64,000 nucleotides of DNA from an uncultured Lutibacter sp. (GTDB lineage: Bacteria; Bacteroidota; Bacteroidia; Flavobacteriales; Flavobacteriaceae). The number at the start of each line of letters is the position of its first letter. Position 1 is the stretch's first letter. The position numbers were made by a program, and so were the translations under genes. The stretch covers positions 248,001 through 312,000 of the forward strand of contig NZ_CANLZZ010000001.1 in the NCBI RefSeq assembly GCF_947495725.1, given 5' to 3'. Positions 18,312 to 28,440 of this stretch are shown in pieces. The notes beneath the pieces are model-generated. The model saw only the letters and a list, made by a program, of their open reading frames with translations. It ran no database searches and was not told where the DNA came from.

Positions 18312-20360
18312 TTAATTCTTAATAATATCATCTATGTATATTGTATAGTTTGATGATCCATCTCCTTGTGTACCATTATCCATAATTAAAACAAGATTGT
18401 TATACTCAAGATCTGTATTAACTCCAGTAATAACAAATGTTAACTCTTCCCAAGCATTTGCAACGGTTGTTGTGGCTGTTATTTCTGCAGTTGCACTGGT
18501 ATTTGGCCAAGGAGCCGCATCTTCAAATTTCATAAGTAAATTTAATCCTGCTCTAGGTGACCAAACTTTTGCAGTAACTGTAATAGATTCTGACAGCTCA
18601 AATGGCACGCTTGAAGTAATTTTTGATCCTGCCCAAGTTTGTCCGGCGCCTTTTATTAATTCAATAACTTTAGCAGAAGTATTTCCATTTGTATCTGGAT
18701 TATCAATTACTGATATTGCTCCTCCATCAAATGAGCTCAATTCAAAATTAGGTTCAAAATTTAAAAATGATGCTATTGAAATATCATCTATGTATACAGT
18801 ATAGTTTGATGAACCATCTCCTTGTGTACCATTATCCATAATTAACACCAAGTTATTATACTCAAGGGCAGAATTAACTCCAGTTACAACAAATGTTAGT
18901 TCTTCCCAAGCATTAGCTACGGTTGTAGTGGCTGTTATTTCTGCTGTTGCACTAGTATTTGGCCAAGGCACTGCATCTTCAAATTTCATTAATAAATTTA
19001 ATCCAGCTCTTGGTGACCAAACTTTTGCAGTAACTACAATTGATTCAGATAACCCAAATGGTAGATTTGAAGTAATTTTTGACCCCGCCCAAGTTTGTCC
19101 AGCTCCTTTTATCAATTGAATAACTTTAGCAGAAGCATTTCCATTTGCATCTGGGTTATCGATAACTGATATTTCGCCACCATCAAATGAGCTTAATTCA
19201 TAGTCGGTTTCAAAATTTAACGGCAATGCACCAGCTTCAGCTCCATCAGAGGCTTCTTTCCAAAAGTAAAGGTTATCTATAAACACCGTAACTCCATTTG
19301 AAACAAATAACATTTGTGTAATTCCCGATTTATCTGTAGTGAAATCGGCTAATGGAATATCAACTCCAACCCATTTACCTTCTACAATATCTGAAACAGT
19401 TTCTTCATCCTCTTTTTCAGGAGTTCCATCTGCTTGACTTGTATTAACAATTTTAAAACCTATACTTTCGGCATCGTTTGTCCAATAATCAAAGTGAACA
19501 TATTCCATAGAAGAAATATCTGTTGGATTACCATAATCCGTTACAATTCCTGTATAATTTAAATAATCATATTTAAGAACATTATCCCCATCAATTACAA
19601 ATGAAGTTAATTGAGTTGATTGACCCCATCCAGGATTCCATTCAGTTACATTAACATTGTTATAAGCATCACTAAATATAGAAACTACATCTGCTGCATT
19701 TCTAAAACGTGGTGTTGGCGCTTTTGCTAAAGGCTGACTAATTTCTGTAACTTCAAAATCAACTATGTATTCTGTTGTTTCAATTGCAGCACCTTTTGCA
19801 ACAATCTTAATTGTATAAGTTCCAGGTTCTGCATAAATATTAGAAACTACATCTCCTATATTTCCTGAAATCGGTTCTGTTATGCCTTCTTCTCCAAAAT
19901 ACACATCATACATTGTAGCATAATCTGCAGTTGCTGTTACATTTACTTGTTTTGAAATTGCTTCATCATTTGCAATTTCAACCATTAAATTCATAGGAGC
20001 TTTAAAAGATACAACTAAAGGAGATATTACTTCCGTTTTTAATCCTGAAATACCATAGGCAACTATTTTTACATCATAGTTTCCTTCTTCGTATACGTGA
20101 GTAATACTACTCCCTTGTTTTATTGAAACAGGGTCTACTGTATTATCTCCAAATTCAATATCATAATTAACGGCTCCTATTGCATTTGGGGCAATTGTAA
20201 CTGTTCCTGTATTATCTTGAGTAACACTAAAAAATGTTTCAACATTAGTTGGCGCAGTGGCTGTAGACACAAAGTCTAAGCTTCCTAACTCGTCTTCATT
20301 ACAACTAATAACAGTTGCAATAATTAAAACGATACTTAAAAAATATTTAGTTATTTTCAT
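18312..20360 (-). CDS. SusE-position surface glycan-binding lipoprotein with duplicated C-terminal module
   Basis: The start at 20360 (MKITKYFLSIVL) avoids overlap with the susD-like gene and yields lipobox TVISC. The product has about 682 residues. The N-terminal part contains two PKD-like domains (INYDIEFGD-type strands and HVYEEGNYDVKIVAYG; then NIYAEPGTYTIKIVAKG). Next is a domain ending in FIDNLYFWKEA. Two copies of a 152-residue beta-sandwich follow, each starting near FE.N/DYELSSFDGG and ending with YIDDI. The copies resemble CBM4-like jelly rolls. It probably captures laminarin at the cell surface beside SusD. It has no catalytic motif. Confidence 0.75.
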   Translation of the reverse strand: MKITKYFLSIVLIIATVISCNEDELGSLDFVSTATAPTNVETFFSVTQDNTGTVTIAPNAIGAVNYDIEFGDNTVDPVSIKQGSSITHVYEEGNYDVKIVAYGISGLKTEVISPLVVSFKAPMNLMVEIANDEAISKQVNVTATADYATMYDVYFGEEGITEPISGNIGDVVSNIYAEPGTYTIKIVAKGAAIETTEYIVDFEVTEISQPLAKAPTPRFRNAADVVSIFSDAYNNVNVTEWNPGWGQSTQLTSFVIDGDNVLKYDYLNYTGIVTDYGNPTDISSMEYVHFDYWTNDAESIGFKIVNTSQADGTPEKEDEETVSDIVEGKWVGVDIPLADFTTDKSGITQMLFVSNGVTVFIDNLYFWKEASDGAEAGALPLNFETDYELSSFDGGEISVIDNPDANGNASAKVIQLIKGAGQTWAGSKITSNLPFGLSESIVVTAKVWSPRAGLNLLMKFEDAVPWPNTSATAEITATTTVANAWEELTFVVTGVNSALEYNNLVLIMDNGTQGDGSSNYTVYIDDISIASFLNFEPNFELSSFDGGAISVIDNPDTNGNTSAKVIELIKGAGQTWAGSKITSSVPFELSESITVTAKVWSPRAGLNLLMKFEDAAPWPNTSATAEITATTTVANAWEELTFVITGVNTDLEYNNLVLIMDNGTQGDGSSNYTIYIDDIIKN
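18325..19216 (-). repeat. Intragenic tandem duplication, 456-bp period
   Basis: Bases about 18325-18760 and 18781-19216 align with a constant 456-base (152-codon) offset and roughly 90 percent identity by eye. For example CCATCTCCTTGTGTACCATT is at 18358 and again at 18814. Mismatches are scattered and mostly silent or conservative, so this is a real, slightly aged duplication of one binding module and not an assembly error. Confidence 0.85.
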
Positions 20361-20374
20361 TTTAATAATTTTTG

Positions 20375-21898
20375 TTAATAGTTTTGATTTTGAGCCCAAT
20401 TACCATTTGAAAATTGAATTTCTTCTAATGGAATAGGAAATACTTCATTTTTATTAGGAGTAAAACCGTCTATTTCTTGAGCGGCTCTTCCTGTTCTTAC
20501 TAAATCGAAGAAACGAAGTCCTTCTCCAGCAAATTCTACTCTTCTTTCTGCTAAAATGGCATTGTATAGGTTTGAACCTGTAAAAGTTATTCTATGGTCT
20601 TGATCTCCAAAAGCTCTGTCTCTTACTTCGTTTAAATAATCTAAAGCCTTTGAATCATTGCCTGATTTACTATAAGCCTCAGCAGCCATTAATAAAACAT
20701 CTGAATAACGAATTGCTCTGTAATTATTTGGGTTTGTAAGTTTTAAATCTGCCGCAGCATTTTCACTTCTTTTTCTTGGAATGTATTTTCTGTTGAAATA
20801 ACCCGTGTGCTCATTTTGTTTTGTATAAGTAACTTCTGGATGTTCAGCTACCCAAGCATCCATATCTAAAATGGTTACTTCTTTTCTTAAATCATCAGCT
20901 TCAAAAGCATCAACTATTTTTTGAGTTGGTAAATTAAAGTTGTTTCCTGCTGTAAAAAATGGACCTTCATATGAATTAGGTCCTGCAAAACCCACGGCTA
21001 CATTTCCTTCAATTGCTTGCATATACCCATAACTTCCACCTTCAACATCTGTATATTGAATTTCAAAAACAGATTCAACACCATTTTCACCATCCATTTC
21101 AAATATTTCATCAAAATCTGCCACTAAAGAATAAGTTTGGCTATTGATAACTTCTTGTAATTTAGCTGCTGCCAACTTGTATTTTTCAATTGAATTAGAT
21201 CCATTATTCCAAACATTTTCTGAATAAGAGGCTTCATACAAATAAGCTTTTCCTAATAATGCCAATGCGGCACCTTTTGTTGCTCTTCCTGTTTGCGAAG
21301 GATAAACATCTAAATTTTCTGAAGCAAAAATTAAATCTTCAATTATTGAAGCATATACTTCTGTTTCTGGTGAACGTGGAATTGTAGTTTCGTCGCCTGG
21401 AGCAAATCTTTTGTCTCCATTCATAGGTATAGCGCCAAACCATTTTACCAATTCGAAATGGTAATAAGCTCTAAGAAAACGAGCCTCAGCAATAATTTGA
21501 TTTTTCCCTTCAAACTCAATATTATCTTTAAATTCAAGAATGTAATTACTTCTTTGAACTCCGGCAAACATCCAATCCCATGATTTTTTAATTTCTGAAT
21601 TTACAGGTGTATGAATCATATCATCAACTTGTTGATAACCTGGTACGTCAGTAGGACTATTTCCTCCACATACTGTATTATCTGATGCAAACTCGCCCAT
21701 TAAAACGTTAACAAAAGTTGTTTGTAAAAGGTCGTAGGCTCCAATAAGAGCACTTTCATATTCTGATTTTGAATTAAAATAATTTTCAGAATCGATAGAA
21801 TATTCTACAGGTCGTTCAACAAAATCATCAGTACAAGAAATAATAAGGACTGAAAAAACTGTTGCTATAGTTAATATGTTAAATATATTTTTTCTCAT
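20375..21898 (-). CDS. SusD-like nutrient-binding lipoprotein (laminarin PUL)
   Basis: This 507-residue protein has a lipobox LIISC (Cys22). SusD family features are present: an N-terminal TPR-like helical region with SEYESALIGAYDLLQ, FLRAYYHFELVKWFG, and ATKGAALALLGKAYLYEA. The C-terminal pattern is RYSDVLLMAAEAYSKSG, LNEVRDRAF and ILAERRVEFAGEGLRFFDLV. It ends near VFPIPLEEIQF. SusD proteins cap the SusC barrel on the cell surface and deliver glycans. It lies 10 bases downstream of the SusC gene. Confidence 0.92.
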   Translation of the reverse strand: MRKNIFNILTIATVFSVLIISCTDDFVERPVEYSIDSENYFNSKSEYESALIGAYDLLQTTFVNVLMGEFASDNTVCGGNSPTDVPGYQQVDDMIHTPVNSEIKKSWDWMFAGVQRSNYILEFKDNIEFEGKNQIIAEARFLRAYYHFELVKWFGAIPMNGDKRFAPGDETTIPRSPETEVYASIIEDLIFASENLDVYPSQTGRATKGAALALLGKAYLYEASYSENVWNNGSNSIEKYKLAAAKLQEVINSQTYSLVADFDEIFEMDGENGVESVFEIQYTDVEGGSYGYMQAIEGNVAVGFAGPNSYEGPFFTAGNNFNLPTQKIVDAFEADDLRKEVTILDMDAWVAEHPEVTYTKQNEHTGYFNRKYIPRKRSENAAADLKLTNPNNYRAIRYSDVLLMAAEAYSKSGNDSKALDYLNEVRDRAFGDQDHRITFTGSNLYNAILAERRVEFAGEGLRFFDLVRTGRAAQEIDGFTPNKNEVFPIPLEEIQFSNGNWAQNQNY

Positions 21899-21908
21899 TT
21901 TAATTAAA

Positions 21909-24900
21909 TTAAAAATTAATGTTTAAGCCTAGCATATAAGTTCTTGGAATTGGGTAAAAACCATCATCTATTCCACCTCCTATTGGATTTCCACTTGAGG
22001 CACCCGGATCAAATCCTCGATACTTGGTAAACGTGTATAAGTTATTTGCACTAGCATATAAACGCAACTTATTAAGCCCTATTTTTTCAGAAATTTCTGA
22101 ATCTAATGTATATCCTAATTGAATATTTTGAATTCTTACATATGAAGCATCTTCAACAAAATAAGTAGATAAAACATTGTTAGTTGATGCCGAAGTTGTT
22201 ACTCTTGGAGTACTATTGGTTGATCCTTCTCCTGTCCATCTTCCTAAAGCATAATTTAAATTATTAGCGTCAATAGCTATACTTTCATAATTACGTACCA
22301 TATCGTTTCCAACTGATGCAAATGTGTACATGGAAAAATCTAGAGCTTTGTAATTAAACTGAAGGTTTAATCCCATAGTTGCATCTGGAATTGGATCACC
22401 AATGTTAACTCTATCGTCTACATTTATGTTTCCATCATTATTGGTATCTACATATCGAAAATCACCCGGTGCTGATTCAGCTCCAAGATCCGCTTGCGAA
22501 GGATGTGCATCAATCTCGGCTTGATTTTGGAAAATACCATCTGTTTGATAACCATAAAAATAACCTATTGGTTGTCCTACTTCCATTCTAGATGGAGCTG
22601 GTTGCCCAATGCTAAATACACCTCCTTCAATAAAATCAGTTCCATTAATTTCTGTTACTTCATTTTTAAGGAACGTTACATTATAACCAACACTCATTGA
22701 GAAATCATCGGAAAAATTATTTCTATAATCAACTGAAAATTCGAATCCAGAATTTTTAACTGTCCCTGCATTAATTGTAGGAGAAGAAGCCCCTGGAGCA
22801 GCTGACCCAAGAATTCCAGAAGTTGGAATTGCAGGAATTAATAAATCGGCTCTTGTATCAATAAAATAATCGGCAACAATGTTAATTTTTTCATCAAGTA
22901 ATTTCATGTCTAAACCAACATCAAACTTTCTCGCTTCCTCCCATTTTAAGTCTGGATTAGGAATTTGCCCAGTTGCTACACCATTTGTTAATTCTCCATC
23001 GAAAACATAAGTTGCCTCACCAGATAATTGAGAAATATAACCATTTGTTGGAATTCTATCGTTACCTAAAGTTCCATAACTAGCTCTTAATTTCATAAAA
23101 TCTACAATTGATGATTCTCCATAAAAGTCTTCATCAGATAAAATCCAACCTGCAGTAAAAGAAGGGAAATACCCCACTTTATTTCCAGGTCCAAACTTTG
23201 TTGAAGCATCTCTTCTTATCATTGCAGAAAGCAAATATTTACCCATAAAATCATATTGCAATCTTCCAAAGTAAGAAAGCTTTCTTTCGTCATAATTATA
23301 AGAACCAACAGGTATAACTCCAGGAGCTGGAGCACCATTTGCTAATGAAATATCGGCATTGCTCCAAGTATTGTTTGGTATGTCATATCCTGTTGCATAT
23401 AATCCATTACCCCATTCTTTAAAAATTGTATTCCCTAAAGTTCCAACTATTTTATGATCGTTTATTTCTTTGGTATAAGTGGCGTATAAATCAAAAGAAT
23501 AATTATTATCGTTTATACCATTTTGAGCAACCGAACTTCTGGTTACATCAAATACTTTTCCCCCATAATCAACAATTTTGGAAAAACTTTTACTTTCACT
23601 ATTTGAAGTATTAAAACCAATTGAACTTGATATTATTAAGTCTTCAAAAACTTCATAATCTAATCCAAAGTTTCCACTAATTTTTTTGAAATTATAATCA
23701 TTATATGTATTTCCAATTTGAGCAAGAGGATTTATCATTTCATTTCCTAACCTTCCTAATGGAAATAAAGTATAATCACCATTCGAATCATAAGGACTTA
23801 ATGTGGCAGGACTGTTTACTGCATTTAAAAGTACGGATGCGTTACCTCCTTCTGGTAATGTTTTTCTATTGAAATAGGTGTAAATTACATTCGACTTCAA
23901 TTTTAATTTATCTGAAATTTCTGCACCTAAAGAAATTCTAGCTGTATTTCTTAAAAAACCAGATTTATTTCCTCCAATAATACCTTCTTGATCTAGATGA
24001 GAACCACTTACGGCATAAGTAATTTTTTCTGAACCTCCAGAAACAGAAATATCATGACTAATAATAGGAACTGATGTGTCAAAAACTTCGTCTTGCCAAT
24101 CTGTACCTCTTCCTATTCCAGATAAATTTGGATAAGGAATTGGATCTCCGCCTGTTGCATAAGCTTCATTTAATAAAGCTGCATACTCGGAGGCATTTAA
24201 AACATCTAGTTTTTTTGAAGTCTCTTGAAATCCAACATATGAATTATAAGAAACTTTTGCTTTCGCTCCCTTTTTACCCATTTTAGTTGTAATAAGAATA
24301 ACTCCATTTGCTGCTGTTGAACCATAAATAGCGGCTTGTGCATCCTTTAAAACTGTAATGGTTTCAACATCATTTGGGTTTAATAATCCAAGTTCACCAA
24401 CATACCCATCAATAATTGTTAGAGGTTTATTATCTCCGTTTGTGGCAATACCTCTAATACGAATGTTTATATCGGCACCAGGAGCTCCTGAAGTAGTAGT
24501 TACATTTACACCAGATACAGTTCCTTGTAAAGCTTGTTCCATTTTTACTGGTTTCAAACTTTCTAATGTTTTACTGCTAACTACAGATACCGCACCTGTT
24601 ACTTCTCTCTTTTTTTGAGTTCCATATCCTACTACAACTACCTCATCTAAACTTTGAGTGTCTTCTGCGAGTTGAATACTTAAATCTTGATTATTGTTAA
24701 TTACAACTTCTTTAGTTGTAAAACCAATATAGGAGCATACTAAAACATCTCCTTTTTGTAAATTGGAAATTGTAAAATTTCCATCAAAATCCGTAGAAGC
24801 TCCATTCATTGTATTTTTTACAACTATAGTAACGCCCGGTAAGGGTGTTCCATTTGAATCGACTACATTTCCTTTTACTTCAAAATTTTGTGAGTATCCG

Positions 24901-24947
24901 TAGATACTTGCAAAACCGAGAAAAATTGATAATAAAAATGATTTCAT
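21909..24947 (-). CDS. SusC-like TonB-dependent transporter (laminarin PUL)
   Basis: This 1012-residue protein has a signal peptide ending at YGYSQ. A carboxypeptidase-D regulatory-like domain (about residues 22-100) carries GNVVDSNGTPLPGVTIVVKN and GASTDFDGNFTI. The SusC signature LDEVVVVGYGTQKKREVTGA follows. The plug domain (VNVTTTSGAPGADINIRIRG, PLTIIDGYVG, AAIYGSTAANGVILITTKMG) and a long barrel follow, ending in RTYMLGLNINF. It imports laminarin oligosaccharides across the outer membrane in a complex with the downstream SusD. It is first in its operon and lies behind the regulator gene. Confidence 0.93.
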   Translation of the reverse strand: MKSFLLSIFLGFASIYGYSQNFEVKGNVVDSNGTPLPGVTIVVKNTMNGASTDFDGNFTISNLQKGDVLVCSYIGFTTKEVVINNNQDLSIQLAEDTQSLDEVVVVGYGTQKKREVTGAVSVVSSKTLESLKPVKMEQALQGTVSGVNVTTTSGAPGADINIRIRGIATNGDNKPLTIIDGYVGELGLLNPNDVETITVLKDAQAAIYGSTAANGVILITTKMGKKGAKAKVSYNSYVGFQETSKKLDVLNASEYAALLNEAYATGGDPIPYPNLSGIGRGTDWQDEVFDTSVPIISHDISVSGGSEKITYAVSGSHLDQEGIIGGNKSGFLRNTARISLGAEISDKLKLKSNVIYTYFNRKTLPEGGNASVLLNAVNSPATLSPYDSNGDYTLFPLGRLGNEMINPLAQIGNTYNDYNFKKISGNFGLDYEVFEDLIISSSIGFNTSNSESKSFSKIVDYGGKVFDVTRSSVAQNGINDNNYSFDLYATYTKEINDHKIVGTLGNTIFKEWGNGLYATGYDIPNNTWSNADISLANGAPAPGVIPVGSYNYDERKLSYFGRLQYDFMGKYLLSAMIRRDASTKFGPGNKVGYFPSFTAGWILSDEDFYGESSIVDFMKLRASYGTLGNDRIPTNGYISQLSGEATYVFDGELTNGVATGQIPNPDLKWEEARKFDVGLDMKLLDEKINIVADYFIDTRADLLIPAIPTSGILGSAAPGASSPTINAGTVKNSGFEFSVDYRNNFSDDFSMSVGYNVTFLKNEVTEINGTDFIEGGVFSIGQPAPSRMEVGQPIGYFYGYQTDGIFQNQAEIDAHPSQADLGAESAPGDFRYVDTNNDGNINVDDRVNIGDPIPDATMGLNLQFNYKALDFSMYTFASVGNDMVRNYESIAIDANNLNYALGRWTGEGSTNSTPRVTTSASTNNVLSTYFVEDASYVRIQNIQLGYTLDSEISEKIGLNKLRLYASANNLYTFTKYRGFDPGASSGNPIGGGIDDGFYPIPRTYMLGLNINF

Positions 24948-25176
24948 AAATTGTTTAATTAAGTTTCAATAAAAGTAGATAGATAAATGAAGGAATTCTA
25001 ATAATAGACCTATACAAAAAACATACAGCCACCTCTTAAATAAATGTTAATTTAACGCTTATTTCGGGTAATTTTGACTAGTTTTCAAGCATTTATAGAG
25101 GTTAATTAACCCATTAAAAACAAAAAATTATTGAATTCAGTGGGTAAAAAAAAATTCACTAAAACCTTGTAGTTAG

Positions 25177-25202
25177 GGTAATGTTGTGGTAATGTTGTGG
25201 TA
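25177..25202. promoter_or_regulatory. 11-bp tandem repeat, candidate regulator site
   Basis: The unit GGTAATGTTGT occurs twice in direct succession followed by a partial third copy (GGTA). It lies in the 278-base gap between the regulator stop and the SusC start. An 11-base period puts both copies on the same DNA face. The role as operator for the 25226-28033 regulator is inferred from position alone. Confidence 0.35.
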
Positions 25203-25225
25203 TTTTTTGATCTTGTAGCAGTAAT

Positions 25226-28033
25226 TTATAACTCCAAAATATACTCTACAAGGCTTTTTTCATGAAGTAATGCCATTTTCTTACGTAATCTATACCTTTT
25301 TATTTCTACACTTCTTGCTGAAATATTAAGCAATGGTGCAATTTCTTTGGATGATAAATTCAATCGTAAATATGCACATAAACGTAAATCATTTGGAGTT
25401 AAATTTGGATGATGTTGTTTTACTTTCTTTAAAAAATCACTGTCTGCATTATTAAATGCTTCTTGAAACATTTCCCAATCACTGTTATTGCTTAAACTAT
25501 TGTTAATAATTTTAATAACTGGTTTAATTTTACTTTCATCTTTAACTTTTAAAAGCTCATTCTTAATAGAATTTAACAACTCATTCTTTTTTATAATACT
25601 CATAGTTGAGGCTGAAAGTTCTCTAGTTTTACCATCAATCTCGTTTCTTAATTTATCATTTTTTAATTTCATGATAACTTTTTCATTTTCTAATTGAGAA
25701 ATAGCAAATTGACGCTGTTCTTTTTCAAGAAGTTTTCGTTTTTGTTTATTATAATGCCTCTTGTATATATTATGAACTAAAATGAAGATCCCCAACAACA
25801 AAAATGCGTATATCATTATCATAGAATTTGATAAATACCACGGCCTTTTAATTGTAAAAGAATATGATGCTGTATTTTGCGATAATTTATTTCCTATTTG
25901 AGCCTTTACGCTAAAGGTATAATCTCCATAAGGTAAATTTTCAAAGGATGTATTAGATTTAGTAGTCCAGTTACTCCAGCTATTATAAAAGCCTTTTAAT
26001 TGGTATGAATAATTAACTTCTTCGTACTTATTATAATTTGGCACTCCATAGGTAAAATAAAAATTATTTTCTTTAGACTTAAAATTCTTTTTAACATTTA
26101 ATGCTTCCAAATTGTTTTCATTACCTAAGACATTACTTTCAACTGAATTAATAGAAATATTAAATTCATTCTCTACTGCCTCTTCTAAATCCAATAAAAA
26201 ATACCCTTTTGAAGTTCCAAATAAATACAATTGGTCTTTTAAACGAAACATACTTTCAAATCCTGGAATAAAATTTCTTAACGAACTTGGAATAAAAACA
26301 CTACTCCCTTTTAAAACATTGTCAATTTTTCCAGGAGAAAAGTAAACAATGCTTTTTTGGTTAAAACTCCACAATGTATTTGTAAATTCATCCACAATAA
26401 GTTTTCCTGAAATATATTTACCCGACTTTTTAAAACTGTTTGATAAAATGGTATCTAAAACAAACTTGTTTTGCTCTCTACCCATACTAAATACTCCTTT
26501 ATCCGAGGCATAAACTAACTTATTATTATAATTTACAATACTCGATTTTAAACTTTTAGGTAAATTATCTACAACATTATAATGTAAAACTTCTGTATAA
26601 TCTTCATTAATTGCAAGTCGTAACAGCCCATTATATTCATGATTTACATAAATCTCGTTTTTGCTAAAAACTTCAAAATACCTACTTGACAAATCAAATC
26701 CAGAAAGTGAATTTCTAAACTGCCATTTATCATTCTTTTTTTCAAAAACATTAAGCCCCGTGTAATTACCTTGCAATAACAAATCTCCATTTTTTATTGA
26801 CTTAATATCCCACGCACCCATAATATTAGAAATTATTTCAACCGAGTCGTTGTTTACAATAAAAGTACCTGAATTATGTCCGCAAAATAACGTATTATCT
26901 ATATTTTTTAAAAACCAAACTTGTCCTTTTGTTCCTGGTATAAACTTAAAATCGTCCTTATTATCAATTGCTTTAAAAAACAACCCTTGGTTAGTACCTA
27001 GATACAACTTGTTGTTATAAACACAAGAAGCATAAACCGATCCTAATTTACCCTTTAAATCGTTGTAAACACTAATTGGGGAATTTAAATTTATAACACT
27101 AATACCATTATCTAAACCAAGCCAAAGATTATTATTTTTGTCTTCATACATTGAAAGCACAGTGTTATTGTTTAGCCCTCTTTCTTGATCAATTGAAGAC
27201 AAAATAACTCCATTCTTAGCTAAATGAATAATTCCTTTAGAAATGGTTCCCAAAACAAATGTTCCATTACTTAATTGAATACTACTATAAATACTTAAGT
27301 TCGAAATTTCTTTATTAGCAGGGATATCCCACTTTAAAAGACCTTCTTTTGATAATTTATAAATCCCTAAATTTTGTGTTTGAAACAAAAGTTCGTTTTT
27401 ATTATAAAAAATATTGACTAAAATGTTTTCTTTCAAAATGTTATTATCAGAAAATAATACTGGTTTTCCGTTTTCAATTTTAAAAACACCTTTTCCAAAT
27501 TTTTGAAAATAAATACTATTTTTAACCTTAAATAATTTTGGTAAAGAAACCTCGGAGTTAATTATATTAAATGATTCTAAGGTAGGGTTATAGATGTATA
27601 TTCTTTTTAAAGATTGGAATAAAATAAATTTATCAAACTTTATAATTTTCCAAAAGTCTTCTTCAATTATTTTATCTTTTATTTTTTCGCTTATAGAGGT
27701 ATATTCTAATTTACCAAATTCATTTCTTTCCCAATAACCAAACTCCATGTAACCACCTGTGTATATTTTACCATCAATTACATTAACATACCTTAGAATA
27801 GTTTTGTTGGGTGAAGGATATAAACTCCATCTGGCTCCATTATATTCTAATAATCCAGCATTATTTGCAATGTACATATATCCCTCATCACATTGTGAAA
27901 TGGCCCAATTTTGGTTTTCACCACCATAATCTGTGTTTAAATAATTTTCAACCGGTGGAAAATCTTGTCCAATAATTGTAATAGGAAAAAAGAACAGGAA
28001 AAAGAAGTAAATAATTTTATTAATAAAACTCAT
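25226..28033 (-). CDS. Membrane-anchored propeller/Y_Y_Y/LuxR transcriptional regulator (SusR-like)
   Basis: This 935-residue protein has a signal peptide (about 1-22). About 650 residues of two-component-regulator propeller repeats follow, with blades such as VLSMYEDKNNNLWLGLDNGI. A Y_Y_Y domain follows (FTYGVPNYNKYEEVNYSYQL, FENLPYGDYTFSVKA). One membrane helix is at about residues 745-765 (MIMIYAFLLLGIFILV), then a basic coiled coil. The C-terminal LuxR-type HTH is LTPNDLRLCAYLRLNLSSKE plus VEIKRYRLRKKM. There is no kinase or receiver domain. It should sense oligosaccharide in the periplasm and bind DNA from the membrane. It lies directly upstream of the SusC gene, so it is the likely activator of the laminarin PUL. 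Confidence 0.85.
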   Translation of the reverse strand: MSFINKIIYFFFLFFFPITIIGQDFPPVENYLNTDYGGENQNWAISQCDEGYMYIANNAGLLEYNGARWSLYPSPNKTILRYVNVIDGKIYTGGYMEFGYWERNEFGKLEYTSISEKIKDKIIEEDFWKIIKFDKFILFQSLKRIYIYNPTLESFNIINSEVSLPKLFKVKNSIYFQKFGKGVFKIENGKPVLFSDNNILKENILVNIFYNKNELLFQTQNLGIYKLSKEGLLKWDIPANKEISNLSIYSSIQLSNGTFVLGTISKGIIHLAKNGVILSSIDQERGLNNNTVLSMYEDKNNNLWLGLDNGISVINLNSPISVYNDLKGKLGSVYASCVYNNKLYLGTNQGLFFKAIDNKDDFKFIPGTKGQVWFLKNIDNTLFCGHNSGTFIVNNDSVEIISNIMGAWDIKSIKNGDLLLQGNYTGLNVFEKKNDKWQFRNSLSGFDLSSRYFEVFSKNEIYVNHEYNGLLRLAINEDYTEVLHYNVVDNLPKSLKSSIVNYNNKLVYASDKGVFSMGREQNKFVLDTILSNSFKKSGKYISGKLIVDEFTNTLWSFNQKSIVYFSPGKIDNVLKGSSVFIPSSLRNFIPGFESMFRLKDQLYLFGTSKGYFLLDLEEAVENEFNISINSVESNVLGNENNLEALNVKKNFKSKENNFYFTYGVPNYNKYEEVNYSYQLKGFYNSWSNWTTKSNTSFENLPYGDYTFSVKAQIGNKLSQNTASYSFTIKRPWYLSNSMIMIYAFLLLGIFILVHNIYKRHYNKQKRKLLEKEQRQFAISQLENEKVIMKLKNDKLRNEIDGKTRELSASTMSIIKKNELLNSIKNELLKVKDESKIKPVIKIINNSLSNNSDWEMFQEAFNNADSDFLKKVKQHHPNLTPNDLRLCAYLRLNLSSKEIAPLLNISARSVEIKRYRLRKKMALLHEKSLVEYILEL

Positions 28034-28440
28034 TGTAGTAGCTTAAATTGGCTCTAATACAATATTACAAATATTAAGGGAAATTAATGAACCTCTAATA
28101 AAATAAAGCTTAAATTACCTCTAAAAAACAAAACTTTAACCAATAAAAAACATGTGAGTTTAATTAAACCTGCTTCATGATTAATTAATTCAACTTAATT
28201 TTAAGTTGTAAAAAAAACAAATAACAAGAAATAGTGCTTCAATTGTGCTCCTTTTTTAATTCAATTCTTTTGCTTTAGAAATAAATTTGTTTCCAGCACT
28301 TACAATATTAACCAAGACTTCGTTAGAAGAACATATTACAATAGAAGTTTTTTTGAATTCTAAAAAATTTTCAATCCTCGATTATTAAACTAAATTTTAT
28401 TTCGGTTTCTAAAAGATCAATCGGAATTCCAATTCCTAGT
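28034..28440. other. Intergenic region with a possible decayed small reading frame
   Basis: It holds the promoter side of the regulator and the end of the GH3 remnant. On the minus strand, from about 28440 to 28255, one frame gives a 25-residue peptide (MNKLGIGIPIDLLETEIKFS...). A second, shifted frame gives FKKTSIVICSSNEVLVNIVS and on to a stop. Together they look like a small coding sequence broken by one frameshift. I do not recognise the family and cannot exclude chance. Confidence 0.25.

Noticed and set aside
18325..19216. Assembly artefact for the tandem duplication
   Set aside because: The copies differ at scattered positions throughout, which a collapsed or duplicated assembly would not produce.
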